Positions 1 through 5,062 of a DNA stretch of 5,062 nucleotides are shown here, piece after piece (the first letter of the stretch is position 1; each line of letters opens with the position of its first letter). The stretch comes from UBA10107 sp964572885 (lineage in GTDB: Archaea; Nanobdellota; Nanobdellia; Woesearchaeales; UBA10107). The position numbers were made by a program, and so were the translations under genes. Under the pieces are notes generated by a model. That model had not been told where the DNA came from and ran no database searches. It saw only the letters and a program-made list of their open reading frames with translations. The stretch spans positions 1-5,062 of the forward strand of contig CAZNFC010000047.1 in the NCBI GenBank assembly GCA_964572885.1, in the 5' to 3' direction.

Positions 1-327
1 TCAGTTGTTGTAACGCCTGGAGGAAGTTCGACATTGGATGCTTCCTGCTTCAACACTCCAAGTGTTAATGTTTATTTCGATAATCCTCCAAGGCCGTATC
101 TTGAAAGTCTAAGATCTCATTGTGATTTCGATCATTTAAGATATATAAGAGAATACAAAGCATCTCCTTTCGCTGAAAGTCCAGAAGAACTTCTGCAGGA
201 AGTAAAAGATGGGTTTGAAAAGCCGAATAAATACGGACACGGAAGAAAAGTGCTTGTAAAGATGCTTGTCGGCTTCACTGATGGAAAATCAGCTAAAAGG
301 GTTGCAGAGGCTGTTTTAAGGCTTTAG
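1..327 (+). CDS. GT-B-fold glycosyltransferase-like protein, C-terminal part (5' end outside window)
   Basis: The reading frame is open from the first base and ends at TAG 325-327, giving 108 residues of a longer protein. The fragment opens with SVVVTPGGSSTLDASCFNTP, which matches the phosphate/nucleotide-sugar binding loop of the second Rossmann half of GT-B proteins (UDP-GlcNAc 2-epimerases, CDP-glycerol glycerophosphotransferases, capsule glycosyltransferases): a GGSST turn, a helix, then a 'tPsvnv' strand. The end, FTDGKSAKRVAEAVLRL, fits the usual final helix (DGK-S-x-R-x-A). The TTG at 34 lies inside the motif, so it is not the start; the true start is before position 1. No membrane segment is visible. 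The gene points the same way as the NeuB homologue, 105 bases downstream, which suggests a shared glycan locus. The fold is fairly secure; donor, acceptor and exact family are unknown, and an epimerase role is possible. Confidence 0.8.
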   Translation, partial: SVVVTPGGSSTLDASCFNTPSVNVYFDNPPRPYLESLRSHCDFDHLRYIREYKASPFAESPEELLQEVKDGFEKPNKYGHGRKVLVKMLVGFTDGKSAKRVAEAVLRL

Positions 328-344
328 AGGCTAAATCAGGAGTG

Positions 345-360
345 CATAATATTTATAAAT
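345..360 (+). promoter_or_regulatory. Archaeal-type BRE+TATA promoter element upstream of the NeuB gene
   Basis: The sequence reads CATAAT, A, TTTATAAAT. This fits an archaeal TATA box (TTTATAAAT, 352-360) with an A-rich BRE-like hexamer directly upstream. A start of transcription about 22-27 bases downstream of the box centre would fall near 378-383. That is where NeuB-like coding begins (IGNK at 382), so a leaderless mRNA is predicted. A nearly identical element precedes the minus-strand gene 1882-2958. The assignment is by motif and spacing only. Confidence 0.55.
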
Positions 361-377
361 CAGGTTAATTCTTGAGT

Positions 378-432
378 TTGAATCGGGAATAAATTACACA
401 ACCAAATCTTTGATGACCTGTTCATTCTGGAA
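378..432 (+). other. Uncalled N-terminal coding extension of the NeuB gene, lacking a canonical start codon
   Basis: In frame with the ATG at 433, positions 382-432 encode IGNKLHNQIFDDLFILE. This reproduces the usual NeuB N-terminus: an IGNK segment, then the first barrel strand 'LFI-x-E' running into ANNHQG. The in-frame triplet before it is TGA (379-381), and no ATG, GTG or TTG lies between 382 and 432. A TTG at 378-380 is one base out of frame: TTG-A-ATC-GGG-AAT-AAA. Removing one A, or adding two bases, would give a start joined directly to IGNK. The glutamate codon at 430-432 corresponds to the conserved Glu of the family's 'AEIGxNH' strand, so a protein starting at 433 would lack it. A sequencing indel, a real frameshift or a non-standard ATC start could each explain this. 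Confidence 0.75.
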
Positions 433-1881
433 ATGGCCAACAATCATCAGGGAAATGTAGAACATGGTCTCGCTATAATCAGAGAAGCTGCAGAAGCAGC
501 AAGGAAAAACAACATAAAAGCTGCCATAAAATTCCAATACAGGGATCTTGACACATTTATTCATCCTGATTTTGTAAATGATAAGACAAATAAGCACATA
601 CCTCGTTTTATGAGCACAAGATTATCTGCCGAACAATTTTTAACACTAGTTCATGAAGCAAAAAGACTTGGATTATTGACTGCGTGCACTCCATTTGACG
701 AGAAATCTGTTGATTTGATTGAAAAGCACGGAATTGATATCATCAAGATAGCAAGCTGCTCTGCAAGAGATAAACCATTATTGAAAAGAATAAGTGAAAC
801 TGACAAACCGATTGTTTTATCCACTGCAGGCGCAACTTTGAAAGATATAGATTATGCTGTTAATTTATTTGAGAGCAAAGGAAGAGACTTTGCATTGATG
901 CACTGTGTTGCTTTATATCCGACTCCTATTGAGAAAATGAATCTTGATAGGATTGATGTGCTGAAGAGAAGATACGGAGTTCCTGTAGGATTTTCAACAC
1001 ATGAAGATCCTAATGAAGCGATGGCGATGCAGCTGGCTGTCGCAAAGGGAGCTCAGCTGTTTGAGAAACATATCGGAAAGCCGACTGAAGTCATTAAATT
1101 GAATGCATATTCTGCAAACATGGAACAGGTAAGCAACTGGATAAGCCAGATAAAGCATGCCAAGAAATATCTTGGAAAAAACGTTCTTGATTATCCTGAA
1201 GATGAGATAGAGTCATTACGCTCATTGGAAAGAGGAGTATATCTGAAAAAGGATATTAAAAAAGGAGAAATAATATTATCGAATGATGTCTTCTTCGCGA
1301 TGCCAAGACAGAAAGGACAGATGTCAAGCGGAGAATTCTTTGACGGAATAATCGCTGATCATGATTATAAAAATAAATCGCCTCTTTCTGAATCTGAAAA
1401 GAGAAATACTCCTGAAGAGATAAAAGCCTATGCTATTCAGACTGCTAAAAGTCTTCTTAGAGATGCAGGGATAAAGCTTGGAAATGAATATGAAGTTGAA
1501 TTGTCCCATCATTATGGAGTTGATAAACTTCCTGAAGTTGGTTTGGTTATGATCAACTGCGTTGACAGAGATTACTGCAAAAAATTGCTTGTGCAATTGC
1601 CAGGCCAATTCCACCCCGAACATACTCATAAGACAAAAGAAGAGACATTTCATCAATTGTACGGAACGCTTGATGTTTCAATAGACGGCACAAAAAGAAG
1701 GCTTTATGCAGGAGATAAGCTTCTTATAGTTCCTGGACAGAAACATAGCTTTTCAACTGAGACTGGAGCTGTAATTGAGGAAATATCAACAAAGTACGAG
1801 AAAGGCGGTTCAGTTTACACTGATACTTCGATATTCAGCAGCAATCCTGACTCAAGAAAGACTTATTTGGGCAAGTGGTAA
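433..1881 (+). CDS. neuB: NeuB-family nonulosonic acid synthase with SAF and C-terminal cupin domains
   Basis: By family, this protein condenses an N-acylated hexose with phosphoenolpyruvate to a nine-carbon acid (sialic, legionaminic or similar) in the cytoplasm. Numbering is from the ATG at 433. The NeuB TIM barrel (about 1-245) shows ANNHQG (2-7), IKFQ (32-35), TPFD (86-89), KIAS (105-108), LSTAG (129-133) and HCVALYPTP (157-165). GFSTHE with H190 and LFEKHIG with H213 fit the two metal-binding histidines. A SAF/antifreeze-like domain follows (about 262-325; RGVYLKKDIKKGEII). A cupin ends the protein (about 365-482): G391-x5-H397-x-H399-x4-E404-x6-G411 matches cupin motif 1, and P434-G-Q-K-H438 matches motif 2. 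Family NeuB proteins of about 340-350 residues lack the cupin. The usual SGE/D after K-I-x-S is here SCS (108-110), and the SAF 'RPG.G' is replaced, so the substrate may not be ManNAc. The stop TAA abuts the convergent gene's stop. The 433 start is only the first available ATG; the real N-terminus is probably near 378-382. Confidence 0.9.
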   Translation: MANNHQGNVEHGLAIIREAAEAARKNNIKAAIKFQYRDLDTFIHPDFVNDKTNKHIPRFMSTRLSAEQFLTLVHEAKRLGLLTACTPFDEKSVDLIEKHGIDIIKIASCSARDKPLLKRISETDKPIVLSTAGATLKDIDYAVNLFESKGRDFALMHCVALYPTPIEKMNLDRIDVLKRRYGVPVGFSTHEDPNEAMAMQLAVAKGAQLFEKHIGKPTEVIKLNAYSANMEQVSNWISQIKHAKKYLGKNVLDYPEDEIESLRSLERGVYLKKDIKKGEIILSNDVFFAMPRQKGQMSSGEFFDGIIADHDYKNKSPLSESEKRNTPEEIKAYAIQTAKSLLRDAGIKLGNEYEVELSHHYGVDKLPEVGLVMINCVDRDYCKKLLVQLPGQFHPEHTHKTKEETFHQLYGTLDVSIDGTKRRLYAGDKLLIVPGQKHSFSTETGAVIEEISTKYEKGGSVYTDTSIFSSNPDSRKTYLGKW

Positions 1882-1884
1882 TTA
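1879..1884. other. Abutting convergent stop codons (TAATTA)
   Basis: The plus-strand NeuB gene ends with TAA at 1879-1881, and the minus-strand gene ends with TAA read from 1884-1882. The two genes meet tail to tail with no base between. The junction TAATTA is a perfect palindrome only because the two stops abut. I see neither a stem-loop nor a clear T-run terminator on either side, so each transcript's 3' end must lie antisense to the other gene. Confidence 0.95.
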
Positions 1885-2958
1885 CAAGTATTGTTCTATT
1901 GATTTGACTACGCGTTCTGTCGCTTTGAAGTCTGTTTGGAACTCCTTACAATTCTTACGTTTTTCTGCCCATTCCGTCCTGGATGGAGAGTCTGTAAGCA
2001 GGACAGAAATTACACCACTTATTGTTCCTGTACTACGTGCAGCGGGAACAACGTTTAAAACATTTGCGATATAAGCGTCATTTATTTGGCCTGATCCAAT
2101 TTGTGCTACAACTGCTAATTTATCTGCAAGTGTTGCGAACTCTAACAACATGCTACTTGCTCCTACGCAAAGCTCGTTTTCTCTTAACGAAAGCGCTAAT
2201 TCCTCTGAATCTGATGTCGTATCCAAGGTTCCGTTTCTCAAGGTGACGAGTAATCTTCTATATGATTCTTTCTCGTCATCCGTATCTTTCGGATGAGCTT
2301 TCACTATTACTGTTCCTAAATTTCCAACACTTTTGCATACTGCTTCAAGAAGTTCAAGATTGTCTGTTCCATTCTGTCTCATGTATAACTGGGAACTCAA
2401 GAAAACAGGAACTATTCTTTCACTGTACACTCTTTTAGCCGTCTTGACTCTTTCAGGAATATCATCGAATGCAGGATTTCCTGTGATTGAAAGATTAGAC
2501 CTAAGTACGATTCCAAAATCATTTATCATTGCGCCTTTCGAATAATCATGCGGAAGTAAAACTGTTTCAGGAAATATTAATTCTCCAGTTTTGACATCAG
2601 TAAACCTTGCTCTGCTTTCTGATGGAGTGTATTTGTCAAGAAGTGCAAATGAAGGAATTTCAAGTTCTGATGCTAACTTCCATGCTTCAGGCTCTCTGCT
2701 GTAATTCTTGGGTTTTCCGCCGTCCATTTGAACAGGAGTTGCTCCAGTCAACAAAACTCTTCCTTCTAAAGGCAAACTTTGTCTTTCTTTGACTATAGAA
2801 AATGGAATATCTGACTTAGAAAACTTCTCTCTTGCCATTCCTGTGCTTTCTACAAGAACCTGAACATCATATCTCTTCCTCAAGTCCCTTAAAACAGGCA
2901 TCAGGGCGCTTGCTGTGCCTGCCATGTTACATAAGACTGTTATATCTGGCTTTGTCAT
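1882..2958 (-). CDS. GT-B-fold glycosyltransferase / UDP-sugar 2-epimerase-like protein
   Basis: This is a complete 358-residue protein with no signal peptide or membrane segment, so presumably cytoplasmic or peripherally membrane-bound. The N-terminal Rossmann half begins ITVLCNMAGTASALMPVLRD (6-25). VLLTGATP (68-75) followed by 'AWKLASELEIPSFALLDKYTPSESRARF' (92-119) recalls the capsule-type pattern of a GTS motif, then Ala/Gly-Ile-x-S and LD-x-W/Y...RF. The linker carries TGNPAFDDI (159-167). The C-terminal half has VIVKAHPKD (217-225), the usual HP motif, and VGASSMLLEFATLADKLAVV (265-284), the donor-phosphate loop followed by the conserved Glu helix. This layout is shared by polysaccharide glycosyltransferases, CDP-glycerol transferases and NeuC-type UDP-GlcNAc 2-epimerases. 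Next to a NeuB gene either a NeuC-like or a transferase role is plausible, and the sequence alone does not decide. The ATG at 2956-2958 has no Shine-Dalgarno site but sits about 25 bases after a TATA element. The gene lies 44 bases downstream of the double-SDR gene and seems more GC-rich than it. Confidence 0.85.
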   Translation of the reverse strand: MTKPDITVLCNMAGTASALMPVLRDLRKRYDVQVLVESTGMAREKFSKSDIPFSIVKERQSLPLEGRVLLTGATPVQMDGGKPKNYSREPEAWKLASELEIPSFALLDKYTPSESRARFTDVKTGELIFPETVLLPHDYSKGAMINDFGIVLRSNLSITGNPAFDDIPERVKTAKRVYSERIVPVFLSSQLYMRQNGTDNLELLEAVCKSVGNLGTVIVKAHPKDTDDEKESYRRLLVTLRNGTLDTTSDSEELALSLRENELCVGASSMLLEFATLADKLAVVAQIGSGQINDAYIANVLNVVPAARSTGTISGVISVLLTDSPSRTEWAEKRKNCKEFQTDFKATERVVKSIEQYL

Positions 2959-2978
2959 GCGTCATCAACTTTAGGCCG

Positions 2979-2994
2979 ATATTTAAAGATTATG
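2979..2994 (-). promoter_or_regulatory. Archaeal-type BRE+TATA promoter for the GT-B gene, giving a predicted leaderless mRNA
   Basis: On the minus strand this reads CATAAT, C, TTTAAATAT. The box centre (about 2983) is 25 bases from the A of the ATG at 2958, the spacing expected when transcription starts at or next to the start codon. The bases between box and ATG (ATCGGCCTAAAGTTGATGACGC region on the minus strand) hold no purine-rich ribosome site. The same 16-base pattern precedes the NeuB gene at 345-360. It lies in the short gap behind the double-SDR gene, so the GT-B gene can be transcribed apart from the upstream operon. Confidence 0.6.
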
Positions 2995-3002
2995 TACCAG
3001 AA

Positions 3003-4880
3003 TTACATGTATTTTCTAAGCACTTTCTTCCAAGATTCGTCTGCCATGCGTATCGAATTCTTCTCTTCAACATTTGGCAGAGAAGTATAAAGTGAATCCA
3101 AACTTTCAAGAGTAATTGGTGAAAAAGGGATTGAAGCAAGTTTGTTAAGTAATAATTTTGGAAGCTTTATCTTCAATGGTCTTTTCTTTGATGATTTGCA
3201 TAATTCATCAAAAACATCTTCAATGTTTACTTTTTCTTCAGAACCTAAGTAAATTGTTTTATGCCTGAATTTTCCAGTTTTATCATTGACGATGTGAAGA
3301 ACGCTTTCGGTTAAATCATCTACATCGATCAATTCAAGATTTCTTGGAGTATTAGAAGGAATTGGTAAAATCATAGAACCTTTTTTGATCTTTGAAGCCA
3401 TTTTAGGAATAAATGATTCTTTGCTTATGACTTGACCAGGTTTTAATACAACCCAATTCAGATTTTGTCTCTTGACTAATTGCTCAGCAAGATACTTTGT
3501 CTTTCCATAATTACCTTTCGCATTCGGATGTGCAGCTTCGCTTCCAAAGAATATCAAATTCTTTACATTCGACTTCAAGCATGCAGAAATGACATTTGCA
3601 GTACCATCCAAGTTTACTTTCTTGTAATCTTCTGCTTTATGTTTTTTTGAATTGGTCAAAGCTGCCGCATGTATCACAAAATCCTGTCCTTTCATGAATG
3701 AAGATAAAGATTCAACATCATCTAAATCGCATTGGAATATCTCTGCTCCGTGGGGTAATTTTGATATATTTCCAGAAGAATGAATTCCGCATCTGACATT
3801 GAAACCTTTGTCCCAGAGTTTTCTTGCTAACTTGCTTCCGATCAGTCCCGTTGAGCCTGTGATTGCCACTTTTATTCCTTCTGAACGTCCTTTTACAGCT
3901 TTCTTATCTTTTGAAAACTGAGATGGCAAATTTCCTGTAAGATTCCATATCCTATTATCATAAGTCACAAATATATCATCAAGCAATGCAAGTGCCTTCA
4001 ATGCAGGAGAAATGCCGGCTTTTGCTGATAGAGTACATATCTTTTTTCCTAAATTAATAGCAAATCCAGGAATCTTTACACTTTTAGTATTGAATCCGTT
4101 ATTTCTTCCATATTTTTTCACTAATTCTCCCATCGGAACAGGATTCATGTCATCGACATAATAAAATTCATCGTCATAGTTCTTTCCCAACGAATTAGAA
4201 ATGACTTCAGCGACATCGTCAGCCAGGATTATTCCGAATTTTCCTGGAAAGTAAGGTGTTGGAACTCTCTTTGATATATTCGCAAGACTTTTTACAGATA
4301 TCATCAAACCAGTAGAAGCTGTTTTTCCGTATAGACTTGCAAGACGTAAAATTATAGGCTTGAACTTGTATTTTTTTGAGAGTTCAATGATTTTTCTTTC
4401 AGCCATAAGTTTGCTGAATCCATATGGAGCTATTTTCTTTAGAGTTTCTGGCTTGTATCCTGATTTCAACATATTGTTGCAAGCTTTAGCCATGACGCTT
4501 GATGTAAAAATGAATCTTGCACCGTTTAATTTATTTCCAAGAGATTCTATGAAAACGCCAAGAACTTCGACATTGTCTTTGTGAAGATTGTCATAAGGAA
4601 CATCCTGATTGTTGTTTGCAGCCATGTAAACTACATCAGAGATATTATTTACCTGAGATAATGCTTTTTTGTAATCAGATACACTTCCTCTCGCAGGATA
4701 ATTTAATGTTTTAATTCCCAATTTCTCATAATATCTGATCAAATCACTTTCAGAGATATTTCTCCCTGCCATCCTTACTGTCTGTGATTCAGGAATTAAG
4801 CAAAGAACATTTCCTTTTTCGGCAATCTTAGGTATAAGAAGTGATCCAAGAAATCCTGTCGAACCTGTTACAATTATCAT
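3003..4880 (-). CDS. Tandem double extended-SDR protein (nucleotide-sugar epimerase/dehydratase-like fusion)
   Basis: A single 625-residue frame encodes two complete NAD(P)-dependent extended short-chain dehydrogenase/reductase modules, the fold of GalE-type epimerases, dehydratases and reductases. Module 1 (about 1-320) has the cofactor loop TGSTGFLG (5-12), TSSV (126-129) and the catalytic pair Y153-G-F-S-K157, followed by ILRLASLYG (177-185), the usual post-catalytic strand. Module 2 (about 336-625) repeats this with TGSTGLIG (341-348), an active-site Ser at about 447 (FFGSEAA), Y458-G-K-T-K462, then VVLKPGQV (477-484). Both modules keep the Ser/Tyr/Lys residues, so both may be active. Most relatives have one module of about 300-330 residues. 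No membrane segment is seen. The ATG at 4878-4880 overlaps the stop of the upstream gene by ATGA, implying translational coupling. Substrates are unknown; the setting suggests nucleotide sugars, but lipid or steroid-type SDR substrates are not excluded. Confidence 0.88.
   Translation of the reverse strand: MIIVTGSTGFLGSLLIPKIAEKGNVLCLIPESQTVRMAGRNISESDLIRYYEKLGIKTLNYPARGSVSDYKKALSQVNNISDVVYMAANNNQDVPYDNLHKDNVEVLGVFIESLGNKLNGARFIFTSSVMAKACNNMLKSGYKPETLKKIAPYGFSKLMAERKIIELSKKYKFKPIILRLASLYGKTASTGLMISVKSLANISKRVPTPYFPGKFGIILADDVAEVISNSLGKNYDDEFYYVDDMNPVPMGELVKKYGRNNGFNTKSVKIPGFAINLGKKICTLSAKAGISPALKALALLDDIFVTYDNRIWNLTGNLPSQFSKDKKAVKGRSEGIKVAITGSTGLIGSKLARKLWDKGFNVRCGIHSSGNISKLPHGAEIFQCDLDDVESLSSFMKGQDFVIHAAALTNSKKHKAEDYKKVNLDGTANVISACLKSNVKNLIFFGSEAAHPNAKGNYGKTKYLAEQLVKRQNLNWVVLKPGQVISKESFIPKMASKIKKGSMILPIPSNTPRNLELIDVDDLTESVLHIVNDKTGKFRHKTIYLGSEEKVNIEDVFDELCKSSKKRPLKIKLPKLLLNKLASIPFSPITLESLDSLYTSLPNVEEKNSIRMADESWKKVLRKYM
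3867..3882 (-). promoter_or_regulatory. Possible internal ribosome site and GTG start for the second SDR module
   Basis: On the minus strand, AGAAGGA (3882-3876) is followed after six bases (ATAAAA) by GTG (3869-3867). This GTG is codon 338 of the double-SDR gene and directly precedes AITGSTGLIG, exactly where a stand-alone SDR would begin. It is a better Shine-Dalgarno match than the one before the gene's own ATG (GAGAAAAG). It may be a relic of separate genes or a working internal start; a chance match is also possible. Confidence 0.3.
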
Positions 4881-5062
4881 CTTTTCTCTATGACATAGAT
4901 CCTGTTGTCGGCAAATAAATCATTATGCGGGATATTCATCCTGATGAAAGGAATCTTGACAGGATATTTAATCAGTCTTATCTTGCAATTTTCTCCTAAA
5001 TATGCCTTTGCCATCTTCTTTACCAATGCGTGAGATATATTCTGGACATGGTCATTCTTTTC
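4877..5062 (-). CDS. Probable SAM-dependent methyltransferase, C-terminal end (rest outside window)
   Basis: The minus-strand frame is open from the window edge to TGA (4879-4877), giving 61 residues. The tail begins EKNDHVQNIS and ends FADNRIYVIEKR. A 'DHVQN/FS' segment, followed by a helix and a basic strand, is common near the end of class I SAM-dependent methyltransferases, as in '...DHV..FS...L..LL...GF'. Here the helix KKMAKAYLG and the strand KIRLIKYPVKIPF follow. The SAM-binding motifs lie outside the window, so the family call is tentative, though the frame itself is convincing. Its TGA overlaps the double-SDR ATG (ATGA), so the two genes form an operon. A methyltransferase in a glycan locus would fit sugar O- or N-methylation, but that is inference. 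Confidence 0.6.
   Translation of the reverse strand, partial: EKNDHVQNISHALVKKMAKAYLGENCKIRLIKYPVKIPFIRMNIPHNDLFADNRIYVIEKR

Noticed and set aside
34..36. TTG as a start for the first gene
   Set aside because: It falls inside the GGSST-L motif and the frame is open back to base 1, so the gene is 5'-partial rather than a 97-residue protein.
338..344. Shine-Dalgarno-like AGGAG followed by GTG in the gap upstream of the NeuB gene
   Set aside because: The GTG frame ends after eight codons at TAA and is not in frame with NeuB. I treated this stretch as promoter-proximal non-coding sequence.
413..415. ATG at 413 as the NeuB start
   Set aside because: It is in a different frame and translates into TCSFWKWP rather than the NeuB strand.
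394..597. Minus-strand 67-codon open frame over the NeuB start
   Set aside because: It is antisense to clear NeuB-family coding, has no recognisable motif and is Cys/Phe-rich as expected of a shadow frame.
1324..1656. Minus-strand 110-codon open frame inside the NeuB gene
   Set aside because: It lies opposite the SAF and cupin domains, whose motifs are clear; its composition looks like a shadow frame.
1775..2246. Plus-strand open frames running across the junction and into the GT-B gene
   Set aside because: They are out of frame with the NeuB gene or antisense to the GT-B gene, show no family motif and have no promoter.
2959..3002. Bacterial -35/-10 promoter in the gap behind the double-SDR gene
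   Set aside because: There is no TTGACA-like box at proper spacing. The TATA element with leaderless geometry explains the gap better, although the organism is not proven to be an archaeon.
1..5062. tRNA, rRNA, CRISPR array, insertion sequence or phage attachment site
   Set aside because: Nearly all bases are covered by convincing coding frames. I saw no cloverleaf, spaced direct repeats or transposase-like protein.

Overview
This 5,062-base window is AT-rich and holds part of a surface-carbohydrate (nonulosonic acid/glycan) locus. I infer an archaeon, possibly a small-genome DPANN-type lineage. The grounds are two nearly identical BRE+TATA-like elements (CATAAT-N-TTTAWAWAT), one of them placed where its transcript would begin at the ATG; the absence of a convincing Shine-Dalgarno site at that gene; and frequent AGA/AGG arginine and ATA isoleucine codons. 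An AT-rich bacterium is not excluded, because no informational gene is present.

Layout. Positions 1-327 (+) are the C-terminal end of a GT-B-fold glycosyltransferase-like protein that begins before the window. A 105-base gap follows, carrying a promoter-like element at 345-360. Next (+) is a NeuB-family synthase with three parts: TIM barrel, SAF/antifreeze-like domain and cupin. Its first usable ATG is at 433, but NeuB-like coding clearly extends upstream to 382, where no canonical start codon exists. Its stop abuts, with no spacer, the stop of a convergent minus-strand gene (1882-2958). That gene encodes a complete GT-B-fold protein related to capsule-type glycosyltransferases and UDP-GlcNAc 2-epimerases. 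It has its own promoter-like element at 2979-2994. Upstream of it on the minus strand is a 625-residue protein (3003-4880) made of two tandem extended-SDR (NAD(P)-dependent nucleotide-sugar epimerase/dehydratase-like) domains. The start of that gene overlaps by ATGA the stop of a partial gene (4877-5062) that looks like the tail of a methyltransferase.

Working together, the SDR protein would modify nucleotide sugars, the NeuB homologue would condense a sugar with phosphoenolpyruvate to a nine-carbon acid, the GT-B proteins would transfer sugars or epimerise UDP-sugars, and the methyltransferase might decorate the product. No CMP-sugar synthetase is visible. Sugar identities cannot be read from this window.

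The most notable points are the missing NeuB start despite a well-placed promoter, the duplicated promoter element, the NeuB-SAF-cupin fusion with altered active-site motifs, and the double-SDR fusion with a possible internal start. I see no RNA genes, insertion sequences, CRISPR arrays or replication origins. There is no gene-free stretch over 300 bases.
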